Shown one piece after another: positions 12,251-24,100 of a stretch of 64,000 nucleotides of DNA. The DNA is from Apis mellifera (Eukaryota > Arthropoda > Insecta > Hymenoptera > Apidae): NCBI RefSeq assembly GCF_003254395.2, contig NC_037643.1:12976963-13040962 (forward strand), given 5' to 3'. The translations under genes and the position numbers were made by a program. Each line of letters begins with the position of its first letter. The first letter of the stretch is position 1. The notes beneath the pieces are model-generated. The model did no database searches, was not told where the DNA came from, and was given only the letters and a program-made list of their open reading frames with translations.

Positions 12251-14777
12251 GACTTCAGCGACATGTGGTTTTCACATCAAGTTTGTTTTCAAAATCAAGA
12301 TTATTATTATCGATATATCGTATAGATATATAACACGTACATAGATAATAAAGATGATTAATGAAAATTTGCGATAAAATATTAGAAAGTATGTACATCT
12401 TGTCATATTGTGAACTTTCATTTATCGAAAAACGAGACGAGAATAAGAAAATTAAGACAGAAACAATTCCAGGATAACAAATTTTTGATCTGGTTAAAAA
12501 TTTACATTTCTTTTTTTTTTTAATTGTAATATTATTTATTTATGTATGTTATTGAAACCATTAGCAATAAAATTTATTAATTTCTTAATTGATTCAAATG
12601 AAATCTCGAAACAGCGTTAAAAATTAAAAAAAAATAATATCGTAGATAAAAATCTATGTCACTCACCAGAAACTTTTGCATTCAAAAAATAAGGATCCGG
12701 TTGCCATAAACTGTCGAAGAATTCGGGGGGTAACGTAACGTAATCGTCGCCTTCCTCGAAAATATAATCCGGCATGTCGAGTCGAGATTCGATCCAACTT
12801 TGTCGAACGAACATATCCACCCTATTTTTATATATATATATAACATTTTTATTTTCTTTTTTTATGCAAAATTGTAACAGTAATCGTTCATTGACCAGGA
12901 TGATACAATGAATGATAATTGTATCGATTGCCGGTCGTGACTTACCGGAAGTCCATATCCTCCACATTTATCGAATTAATATCAGCTACGAAGATGTTGA
13001 AATCCACGAGCACCGGCAAACCTTGCTTCGACGGAGGCCTGATCTCTGCATTTACATTTTTTTGTACACATTAATGTACATTACAAACATATACATACAT
13101 ACATTAATATAATAATATAAATACATACATAATATACATACAAACATTAATATATATTAATGTACAATTATAATTATGAAATTGCATGTGTACAAGGTGT
13201 TCCATTTAATCTTCATCGATCAAAGCAATTCAAAATAATCGGTTTTAATAATAAATTACACGTGTTAAACGAACATGATGGACAAATGATGGTTTTTGGT
13301 TCAAAAAGTTGTTCACACATCTTTTTAATGAAACATATATATTCATATATTCTTTGATTCATTTCATTTCCATCATTTTTGTAAAGATTTCATATATAAA
13401 TATTTTTGATTCAGTAGACAATTTGAATTGATGTAAAACATTGAAATGTGGATACAAATAATTCGTTCATTATCAAAAAAAAAAAAAAAATTAATAAAAA
13501 TTAAGAAGAAAAATATAGAAGAGATATTTTCAAAGTTGTAAACTTTTTTTTGTTTCCGTTAGAGACAATTACTTGCTCGCTTTTTATAGTTATCGTGCTA
13601 TGGTGTCAAGAGCGTGTAGAAATGAAAGGAGGACACGTGTGAAATCTTGTGTTATCAAGAAAAGAAGAAGAAACGATAAGGTGTCTAATCTTTTGTTTTT
13701 TACACAATACACAGCCCATTATACAATTATATGTATATTAAAAGAAAATAAATAAATAAATGCTAAAAATCGATTAATTAAAAATGGGAAACCAAAATGA
13801 TGGAACGTTTTGCAATCTCTTTTTGGGTTGCGACCTACAAATTGAGAACCATCGATTTATAACGATTCATCGAATTCGTGTTGCATATCTCTCATTGAAT
13901 TAAGCAGTTTAAATATTGTAGAATATATCTACGAGGGAAAGTTCGATCAATTATACACAGCAGGGAGAGAAATTCTACGATATAAATGAAAATGAATGCA
14001 GACTTTAAAATATAATTTATCATTCATCTAATTGTTAGTAGCACGAAGAAATTGTTTCTCTGACATGCAATATATATGTTTTTGAAAATAATTAAAAATC
14101 TCGAAAAACTTTCGTAAATGAAAGGTTTATGAAAATTTTTCACCAATTTTAATATATAACTCGTGAATTACAATATTTTAACGTTTCAATTACAATAATA
14201 TCGTTTTGTCATATTATTATTATTGTTAGAATAAATTCATATCAATTTTGAAAATGAAAAAGTCGATGATATCGACTTATCTAAAAAATTTATTGCAAAC
14301 TTCAGAAGCAATGATAATGAAATTATTGCCGATAGAAACATTATGCGTTACGTTGTGTGTTAATTGTACATCGAATGCATTTTCTCCGGATAAATTCCAA
14401 GAAAAAGTATTTCCGTTGAAATGCTGACAAACCTTTTACGTAATGCTCCGGCAGAACGATCCTTGACTTAAGAGTAGAATTTTTCGCATCATCGGTCAAT
14501 AAGCTAGGAAAAAGGCGAATATTTGATAAAAAAAAATAATAATAAATAAATAGATAAATAAATTTTGTATGACTCGTATAAAAGAATAATTGAAAATAAT
14601 TGAAACATTTCAAGTGTGCAAAAAATAAAGAACAAAAAAATTAAATCGTTTTCGAAAATTGAACAAGTGCTAATATTTTTTTTTTTTTTTTTTTGAATTG
14701 TTATACCTCACACTAGAACACACGAAAAGCTTCAAGCATGAGTAAAAGAGTACTGTTAGGATCGTGTTCTTCATCAT
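8790..14777 (-). CDS. Cys-loop ligand-gated anion channel subunit, insect pHCl / CG12344-like group
   Basis: A predicted pentameric ligand-gated chloride-type channel of the plasma membrane. Nine exons, minus strand: 14777-14707, 14503-14433, 13045-12946, 12821-12667, 11995-11840, 11394-11254, 11189-10960, 10660-10520, 9044-8790. They sum to 1320 nt (439 aa). Exon 1 encodes two Met codons and a hydrophobic signal peptide. Seen next: the extracellular domain with LPVLVDFNIFVADI and SLWQPDPYF, then the Cys-loop C164 to C178 (13 residues between, containing FQLYPMDIQ). M1 starts near HHLIQTFAPSTL. M2 starts with P277-G278-R279 and continues LLVTSMLTLVTMFTG. M3 is ALDVWMAGCMMFVFAALGEF. M4 is the C-terminal IDIYSRIGFPILFML helix. 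The Pro-Gly-Arg at the M2 mouth takes the place of the Pro-Ala-Arg of many anion channels and resembles the insect group above. The ligand is not predictable (protons, zinc or a transmitter). Exon 8 ends at a weak donor (GTTCGT), so the M3-M4 loop may be longer than modelled. Confidence 0.9.
10015..10078. repeat. (AT)n microsatellite
   Basis: A pure AT dinucleotide run of about 64 bp inside the intron before the last channel exon. Reading frames through it (poly Ile-Tyr) are artefacts. Confidence 0.95.
12181..12247. repeat. (CT)n microsatellite
   Basis: About 67 bp of pure CT dinucleotide in a channel-gene intron, 185 bp on the upstream side of exon 5. It produces a poly Leu-Ser frame on the plus strand that is not a gene. 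Confidence 0.95.
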
Positions 14778-16380
14778 AAAATTTCGTCAACTGCCGATAC
14801 GTTTTGATCGACCATCCCACCGGCTATTACGCGTTTCAATTAACCTATTATTATGGTAGTTACGTGCAATCTATTTCAATTGCAAATGTCGTCAAATACT
14901 CCTCGGTTTGAAGAAGATAAGCAGTAGTCGTTGCTTTCCTTCGAGTTGCGCAACGATAAAAATTGTCAGCAACAATAATTTGATCTTATATCTATCCTAA
15001 ATTATCTTAAATCGTCGTAAAAATATATGTGCGAGAGATCTACGTATTTTTATATATATTTTAATTATTATAAAATAATTTTTCTGTACACGTGTGTACC
15101 GCATATATATTTATTATATGTATTTTGTATTTTTATACAAGATATTCTGATGATACGATCGAAGGGGATGAAGCTATGTGAAAAAATAAATAAAATAAAA
15201 TTTATTCATTTGAAAAACTTCATTTTAAAGATCTTCCTCGAAAAAATTGAATTTGAAAATTCATTTTTAACTTTCACTTCTTGATTATATGCACATGTTC
15301 AATCTCTAAATTTTCTATCTTTCTAATTTTCTAAAAAACAAAGATTTAATCGATATAAAATTTTATATATTTTTTTGGTTATTTTTACGTGTAGAATAAT
15401 CACTTATCGATAGTTTATTTGTATCTAATCGAGAAATAGTCAATTTTAATTGTACTTGAAAAATTTTTAAACTTATTTTATTCGAAAATAAAGCCTCGAT
15501 TGAATAAATTTTATTTTATATTTTCAACTATTTTTTCAGATAAAATTATTTCTAATACGGTTATAAATAATACAGTTACAGAATATCCTAATGTAATGCA
15601 TATATTTTATATATATATATATTTTTATATTTCTATGTATCATTTTTGATATATATTTTTTTATTATCTTCTTTTCCATTTTCTTAAAATATAACATTTT
15701 AGAAAAATTAAATATGAAATGGAATAATATTACTTTTCATAAAATTCCTGCCAATATGTCAGCTTAAAATGATAAGTATTGTAAACAGTATGTTTAATAG
15801 CTAAGTATATCAAATTCTAAATTTAAAATTTTGTGTGCCATTTTCTAGAATTATATTTTCCTAAATAGAAATTTCAATTTCCATGCAAATTTCTGTCAAA
15901 TTATATTCTCTAATCTAAAAATTTTAATATATTAGGAATTTTATTTATGCATTTATCTATATATAAAAAAACAATTTTCATGTGTATTTCTAAGAAAATA
16001 TAAACAATATCAAAATATATTTTCCTTGAAATATTTATTTAAACAAGTTTTTACAAGTTTTATTTAAAACATTTTTCATTATAGAAAAAAATATCGACGT
16101 AAATCAAGATACGTAAATCAGATAACCTCTATATAAAATAGATATACGACATGTAGAAATGCGTAACAAATTGCAAACTATATTTTATGAGGTTGTTGTC
16201 CTAGAAATGCATTAAAGTTGAGAATATAATATCTATATTTTTTACATTAAAGTTAAACATATTGTGATTTTAAAAGAAAAGTAAAAATGTCTTTAATTCA
16301 TATTCTGTATCTCATTTGTGATCATACGTTAAAAGCATATATAGACAAGAAAAGGAAAGAAGATTATAGAGAAGGACGAA
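14778..16380. other. Intergenic, upstream of the channel gene
   Basis: AT-rich DNA. The first 250 bp (14778-15030) is less AT-rich and is the likely promoter and 5' leader of the minus-strand channel gene. No TATA box stands out. The rest shows no coding signal I can support. Confidence 0.5.
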
Positions 16381-16755
16381 GATAGAAAATTCGAAAATCA
16401 GCGCCATCTCTAGAGTGCCGAAAATGAAACACAAGTATAAATAGAGACAGCAAATATTAGAACAAAGATAGAAACAGAGTAAGATTTGACTATCAGCGCC
16501 ATCTTTTGATTGTTTTTAGAAATATATTTTCAATATAGAGATAGCGCTAGTTTTTAATTTTAACTCTAGTTTTTTCTGTTTTTAAAAAAATGTTTTTTCT
16601 TTATCTAAAAGATGGCGTTAAAGGTAAATTCGATAAATGTTTGATTTATTTCTATCCTTCTCTTATAATTTGCTTTTCTTCTCTTTATAAATGTTTCATT
16701 TACGGCACTCTAGAGATGGTTGATTCTCGAATTTTTACCATATCTTTGTCTTTCT
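16381..16755. repeat. Fold-back inverted repeat (possible MITE-like remnant)
   Basis: Two arms in opposite orientation. Arm 1 is about 16381-16508 and arm 2 about 16605-16755, with a loop of about 100 bp. The arms share a perfect 17-base core, CCATCTCTAGAGTGCCG (16413-16429 on plus; complement in arm 2 near 16702-16718). They also share AATTCGA-AATCA before the core and AATGAAACA after it. Both inner ends carry a CGCCATCTTTT block. Similarity over the outer 50 bp is roughly 80% by eye, lower in the A/G-rich middle. No transposase frame is present. Confidence 0.7.
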
Positions 16756-17399
16756 CTTTCTATTTTTTTTTCTATTTATATTTAATTTGTGATATTCTAA
16801 AATGGTATTGATTCTTTTTTTATTTATGTCTATCTTTCTTCTGTTATTTCCTCTTTTTATCCATAATTATTTTATAAAATTTATGTTTAAGATTTTGAGA
16901 TAAATGTGTATTTGTTTAGATAAAATATTTCAATCATCGAATTCCTGAATTTTAGGAGGTAAAAGAATAAAATCATTATGTATTACAATCATAAGGTTTC
17001 ATAGATTATTTGAAACCTGTTTGAATATCTGATAATATAATTTAATAAATCAGCATGTACATGAAACTGAAATCTTTTATTTAATTTCTTTACTTTTATT
17101 AAATAAACTTAAAATCTTTTTTTAATAACCTTCGCATAATCATTATTTTTATAATTCATACAATAAGATATTAATGATCACCAATCACAATAAAATTAGA
17201 ATAATTTTTCTTTTTAACCATGGAAAATCTGATTAATTAATTTTAAAAAAAAAATATTTTTTATATTCTTATAATCCTCAAATCGTTTTAGATAAACATC
17301 TATAAAACTTATCGTAAAGAAAGATACTAATGATAACGAATGTTATCATACATAGCTTTCTGTTTAACACGTTTCTGAAATGTATCAAAAAAAAGGAAA

Positions 17400-17650
17400 A
17401 GAAAAAAGTAGAGAGAGTGAGTGGCCGTTGAAAACAGGCGCGCTGCTCAACACACGTCAAAAGAGAGCTCGAGATTCCGATCTTCCGACTATTCACATCC
17501 CCGTTCTCCAGGATCTTATGAGAAAACAACGGTACCGACATCGCCAACATCATCCACATGTACGATTAGACGTCACAACGTCTAAAACTCGACCTCGATC
17601 GGCGACCTCGATGAGTCTTCCTCTCAATTTCCGGATTTCTTTGTATAGTT
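17400..17650. other. Isolated less AT-rich island of unknown function
   Basis: About 250 bp with far more G and C than the flanks. Frames of about 90 codons are open on both strands, which is what a GC island gives by chance, and neither translation resembles a family I know. It contains a perfect 7-4-7 palindrome, TAGACGT-CACA-ACGTCTA, at 17567-17584 with a CRE-like GACGTCAC. It could be an enhancer, a noncoding exon or an unrecognised small coding exon. Confidence 0.4.
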
Positions 17651-18670
17651 TGATTTAATATGAAACAAAACAATATATCATAATAAAAAAAATCAATTAT
17701 ATAATATCCGAGTATGAAATTTCAATTGACATCGAAATCTCTATTAACATGAATAATAACGATAATTTTAAAAAAGGCATGAAGGCAATAAAGAATTACA
17801 TGAAGAAATATTATTCAATGCTTCTATATTATTAAATTATTTAAATTTATACTTACGCATTATGATATAATTTAAAAGAATTTCAAGAAATTGCATGAAT
17901 TTTAAAGTAATAACTCTCTAGTATATATAAAAAATAATATTTAAAAGTAAAAAAATCGAAGCTGTGTAAGAGAAATATGATTTTTTAGAAATTGTAATTT
18001 GTGTCATGAACGATAATTGTTGAAAATCATTAATCATTTTTATACACTTTGTGTAAAAGTGTTGTATTTATTGACTTTGAAAGTTTTCTTCCTGGAAAAA
18101 TTTTTACAAATATTGAATCATTTATTTTTAGATTATTTTACTTTCTTTTATAAGATTTTTTTATTTAATTTTTTAGATTATTCATATATGCATGCTGTAA
18201 GAATAATAAATATGTAAATATATACAACTATGTGTTAACTTGGCTTAAAACATAGTGCATGCATTAAATGATAGTGTGGATGCATGTCACTGTCATGTAG
18301 CTTGTAAATTATGCCATCATCGATGTTGTACATCGTATCGAAAGATCGCAAGCTTAAAAATTTAATTTTTTATCCTTAAAGATCTTCGAAGTGTTTTTAG
18401 ATTCCAAATATATCAATATTGTGTAAATTTTTTATTTTTAAATTTATAAAAATAAACAAATAAAATTTCTGCATCAATTTGTATAAGAAAAATATTTATG
18501 TAATAATTTAGTTATTCAATCGAATCAAATAACATCTATTAAATAATAATCAATTTCAAAATCATTCATAGAAACATGCTTGAACTTCTTTAATTCGATC
18601 AAAATTTTTACACCAAAATAAATCTGCACCAAATAACAAATTTTAAATTTTGCTTAGGGAAACAATTCAA
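17651..18670. other. Intergenic, nothing recognised
   Basis: AT-rich DNA without a supportable gene; the short frames have no recognisable motif or splice context. Confidence 0.5.
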
Positions 18671-18682
18671 CCATGGCGTAGG

Positions 18683-18776
18683 CGGAAGTATAAACGGCGA
18701 CCGGTTACCCGACAAAAAGTCACACGTCTAGAAAGTCATGGTTGTGTGACCGTTTAGCTTGTCCCATTTATACTTC
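18683..18776. repeat. Short palindromic element with nested arms
   Basis: The outer arms are GAAGTATAAACGG (from 18684) and its near-complement CCATTTATACTTC (18764-18776). The inner arms are GTCACAC (18719-18725) and GTGTGAC (18744-18750), with GACAA/TTGTC between. The element could form a stem of about 90 bases with a central loop. It lies in an otherwise AT-rich region and encodes no protein I recognise. Confidence 0.55.
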
Positions 18777-20800
18777 TCTCCTCGAACATAAAAGGCACAC
18801 GTTTAAATATCTATATACTTTTATATAAATATCTTCCATTTTTTTTTCTCATGAAAATATTAATGCCGTTAGCTAACAACAATATTTTTATATTCAATGC
18901 TCTTGACAGAAAACGGAAACGCGATTGGTTGATAGGTAACGCACCCGTAGTGAAATCTCGTTGGTTCGCAAAAAAATCTTTTGTTCAACTTCCTATCTTT
19001 TTTGAAGATAATTTGAGAACTTTTTTGCGAATAGTATTGTTTTTATTAATTATAGACAGAAATTCTTTTTAAATTTGAATACCTTGGATTTTTATATGAT
19101 ACTATTGAATATGTAAGGTTATGTTTCACCTATAAGGAAAACCTGCTGGATTGTTTACAACTGAAATGTACAATTGTAATAACTGGTGGGATAATTATTC
19201 AGTGAGTGTTGTTAGAAAAAGAATGTTATTTGAGAAACTTTCATTGGAATGATGTGATACGCGTGATTAGTTCCGCAATCGTGAAAACATAACATTAACA
19301 AATCGGATTATGAAAATGTAAAAGATTGAAAGTTTGAAAATTTATAAGGTTAAAAATTTTTAATTTTAAATATATTAAATTTTATAATATATGTTATAAG
19401 AAAAATTGAACATAAATTGATTACATTGTTTAAATAAATATATTCTCTTAAAATTTATTGCATATTTTAAAAATTATCCTTTTTCTAAAACACAATCAAC
19501 TTTTGAAGGCGACTTACTTTAAAGGAAGTTGAAATTCAATCGAATGGAATAGAAATGAATTGGAAAAGAATGGAATCTCATTACAAACATGTAATAGAAC
19601 TACGTACAATAGAGTCACTTGTATTATAACAAGCTTTTACATACATATAGTTCAAGAAAGCGTAACATGATCTTTAATTTTTTTTTTGTACTACCTTTTA
19701 CTGTTATAAATCTATGTTCAAATCGATGCCGCATTTTTTACGAAAATTTCTTTTCAGATCTTCCAACATTCGAATTATTCTGTTTTGTAAAGATTTTAAA
19801 AAAAATTATAAAATAAAATACTGAACAAGATTAGAATAATTTAATAATACAAAATTAAAATTGTATTTTTGTTTATATATATAAGACATACATAATTCTT
19901 TTCTTGATTTCTTTATTTCATTGTATTTCCTGATTTTTACTCCATCAGACAAATTCAGTTTCATTTATTTCCTTGTCAAATAACAAAATCATAGTTTTTT
20001 CTCAAATAATCTAATTATATGTAATAAAAATCGTGTTGAGCAGAAACAATCAATCAAAGCCGAATCGATAAAACAATTAAAAAATTATTATAATCATAAG
20101 GCGGATATGCGTTAATGAACTTTTATGACCATATTTGTGAACAATTTGTTTGTAACGTAATTTGTGCACTTTCATTCTTCGATGTCATAATTCGTATCTT
20201 TTTCTTACATCTATTAAATTTATGTACTTACGTGACGTGAAAAAAGTGAAAATCTTAGTGTTTATACAAAATCTAATTTATTGGCTTCACTACAATCAAT
20301 AGAATCAATAAATAACATGTAAAATTAAGCAATTAATTAATTAATGAAGTATTGGATTGTTAAAAATTTCTTCTACTCTTATTGAAATTACAATTTTATT
20401 CTTATTGAAATCACGACATAGATAATTCGTTTATAGATAATTCGTTTATATTATCCGTAATATATAATAAATTGATATTTTCATAGTTTTAAGATGCAAA
20501 TATTTGTACCTCTTTAAAATGGATAAGATGTAGAATAATCATAGAACAATCTACAATATGTTAAATTAACACCTAAAAAATATTTAGGTTATTTTTTTAT
20601 ATATATTTGTATATAGAACTATTATAAATATTGACTTTAAATTACGTATAAAATCAGAACAATTATCACTTACAATAATATTATCACAAAAATATTATCA
20701 CTTCGTAAGTAAAAATATCATAAATTTTTAAATATATTTACTTCGATTTCGTTGATACTGATCAAGGAACGACGATTAACCATGAAACTGTACGTTTCGT
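18777..20800. other. Intergenic, nothing recognised
   Basis: AT-rich DNA. A 15-base tandem duplication of TAGATAATTCGTTTA lies near 20419-20448. No gene is supported. Confidence 0.5.
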
Positions 20801-20804
20801 TGAA

Positions 20805-21166
20805 TATAGAATCGACGTGCTAAGCTCCCCTTAGCGGTTTTATTGATTTCTATGATGGCGGCCGGTCGGCGCCTGCACCGTGCACGCTCGAGAAATCTGA
20901 AACGAATTTTTTCGTGTTTTCGTTCAAATACATCGATGAATTGTGCACAGTGACTTAGATTAATTTGAAACTTGATTATATTTATACGTTACGTGAGTTC
21001 CTCTATTGAATTTGGACGATTATTCGTAGAAGATCGACAAAATGAAGATTCAACGATAACCAACGATGTTCGTATGTTACGAGGTCCTTGACGCGAAACC
21101 ACCGCTGGTGTTCAAGTTTCTGATATGAATTTTGCGAATTTTGTGGCAGCTTAAAAAAAAAAGACG
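20805..21166 (+). promoter_or_regulatory. Orphan promoter / candidate noncoding 5' exon
   Basis: A local GC-rich patch at 20820-20895 includes ATGATGGCGGCC, a YY1/Pho-type element often placed near insect start sites, and GTGCAC palindromes. Strong splice donors follow at 20993 (AC|GTGAGTTC) and 21167 (GACG|GTGAGTAA). No long open frame accompanies them, so this looks like the start of a spliced transcript on the plus strand. It may be a distal first exon of the elongase gene 12 kb downstream, or a long noncoding RNA. Confidence 0.4.
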
Positions 21167-21169
21167 GTG

Positions 21170-24100
21170 AGTAATTTTCTGAAAAATATAAATTTGGAGA
21201 GTTGGCCAAATTGAATTTGAACGAATAAGCTAAGATTATTAGATGTCTATATGACAGGATCAGCAAAATGATAATACGTTATTTTTAAAAAATTACTTTG
21301 AATTATCCATATTTTCGATATTTCTTAGATTAAAATTGTACCCCGATTCCATTAATTTTAAGATTAGTAATAACAAGAACAATTATAAAAGATATTTTAT
21401 ATAAAGCAAAAATAGTTTTTAATTTTATGTTTGTGATATTAATTTTTGTGATATTATAATTTACTTCCAAGTTTAAAAATAAAATATTGAATAATTAATA
21501 AGAGTCGATATTGTTTTACAATTTTTTAAAGATTTTAAAGGTTAAAATTTCGTATTTCCCTCGTGGCGCATGTCCCGACTATGATGTTCTAAAAAACTCG
21601 CTGTACGAGAACGTGACGATTGAAATGATTATAAATCAAATATTTGATTAAAATAGAGTAAATCTAGCGATGTTTTCATTCAATGATTTATGGTAATATA
21701 TGATTTATGGTAATCTATATTATACTTCTCGCAATTATTTTAAATTACTCAAGAATCATGATAATTTAAATTTAAAAAATATACTGGAAAAATAAACTGA
21801 AAATAATTTTATACACTTGCTTTTATTATTATAGATATACACTATAGATATAGTTAGATATATGTACGTAACCTTTTTTACGAAATTTAAACTATGCTAA
21901 ATATTCAATATTCGCCGAATTTTAAACATATGATTTTTAGCTTTTGTACTTTCCTATTTTTAATAATGAACAAATAATGGCGAATTTGCTTAAAGATGGA
22001 GGTTAAACATTTATACAAAAACAATTTTTTTCCTAACCTTCACCTTCAAAAATTTTGCTTTACGTAAATCGTATCGTGTGATTGAAGTTTACTGAATAAA
22101 TAGTTATATTCAGATAAAATATAAAAAAAAAAAATAAAAAAACAGTTATAAAAAATGTTTTATTCTATTCGATTTATTTAACTTATATTTATTAAAAAAG
22201 AAAAATTATTTATTCGTTCAAATATAAATTTTGTATTCAAAAATTGTGTTTTTGACGTTTTCGATGTTTAACATCAAAAAAAAATCAAAAAGCTTTAATT
22301 ACAAACATTAGCGTTATCAAATAATAGGTGTTTCTTTTGCTTTAAGTAACTTTCATTGTCCGATTGCTCAAATGGAAATACTATACTACAATCAGTTAGA
22401 AAAATCACAATCAGGATTAAATGTAAGTAAACATATCCCGCTGTACCTGTTGTGTCGGGGAAATTTCACTTTCGTTGCTTCTTCAATCTCGATTGATTCT
22501 TGGTAAATCTACATGGAGAAATCAACTGATGGAAAAAAAAAAAAAAAAAAAGAAATCGATTTAAAAAAAAAAAAAAAGTATGATAATTGATCAAAATATT
22601 AAACATTGATAATACTTAAATAAAATTTAAGTATTTATTTTTTATCACTAATATCATAATTGAGAAAATATACGGAGAAATTTCATTCAGTTATAATAAA
22701 ATTTATGGACGTAATAAAATAAAATCAATACGATGAAAATATTCTTCGATGAGATATTATAATAATAACAAAATTAAAAGAACATATTAATTATATAATT
22801 AAATTTAACAAAATCGAAAAATCAGATTAATACAATTTTTTTTAATTATTTTTCCCTATGATATATGTTCACTCTAATAAATAATCATGTAATCATTAAA
22901 CATTAATCGTGAAAATTGTTAATACAATAGTTCTTGCATGCTTTCTTGGATCTAGACATTGACCTCGAAAGTAAGGTGATCATGGTAAGTTCAAACGACA
23001 GAAGAAAGTACGATGCAGCCTCCAATCTAGTCACATGTCGGGAAAATGTTGAGCAAATTATCTTTGTCGGTACAGACGATAATAATGACATTGAACATTC
23101 AATGAAAACGTTCACTATATATAAATTTCTCGTCTTGCTTAACTCTTTACTTTTTACTTCACTTTACTTTTCGAATATTTATTATTTCTCTCTCTTTCTC
23201 TATTTTTCTCTTTTACTCTAAGTATAATACATATTTCCAATTGCAATCACAAATTTAATTTACATCGAACAATCAATTATTATTATTATTATTATTATTT
23301 TCGAATTCCTTTTTTATAAATAATATATATAAATTTTTCAAATCGAGTAAACAACAATAACAAAAGTAAGATTTAAAAGTTCAAAGAGTATCGATGATTT
23401 CAATTGATTTATACGAGTATCTGTCGTACCTCGAAAGGAAGTGGTAACCACTCTCTATCTAACAACTTTTCCCTTCGTTTAGACAGAACATTCACCTGCA
23501 GTCGGCTATCGCAAGAATATGGAAAGCAATTTCACTGATTCAGCTATTTAGATCAAGTATCAGATAGAATAATTTCAAATTGCCCGCCTCAGAACGATTT
23601 TTCGTTTGAAATTTCACACATATTATGCCGCCAAAAATAACAAAATGTAAAAAAATGTAAATGTCGACGTGAACGATGAATGAATTCATAGAAAGTTTGT
23701 CGAATAATTTAATTTAATCGTTTATGTAAATATTAGTTTGATGAGACTAATAATGTAAGTAAGTAATTTATAATTAATACAAGGAATTTAAAAAATTAGA
23801 ATATTTAAAATTCTTCATTGAAAATATTTTTTAATCGGATACACATTGTGTTGAAACGAATATTTAAAATTTTCAAGAGTAAGCAATATTACTTTTGTTT
23901 GGTCATGAGTGCTGTTTTCATCAATACACATTTTTGCAATGATCCTTAATTTTTTTCTTCATATTCATTTTATTCCTGATTTTACGTGTAAAATCTGTAA
24001 TATATCAAAGAGGAAATTTTAATTCTTATATTCAAGATAAATGAAAATAAATTTTCTTGACAATTTTTTTAATCTCAATTTTTAAATTCCACATATTTTT

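Noticed and set aside
11886..12344. 152-codon plus-strand frame with a Leu-Ser run
   Set aside because: It is antisense to channel exon 5 and then reads through the (CT)n microsatellite.
18851..19072. 73-codon frame next to the palindromic element
   Set aside because: No recognisable motif, no splice or promoter context, and composition like the surrounding intergenic DNA.
22903..23221. Overlapping 70- and 95-codon frames on opposite strands
   Set aside because: No similarity to a known family; the plus-strand one ends in low-complexity Phe/Ser/Leu sequence from a CT-rich tract.
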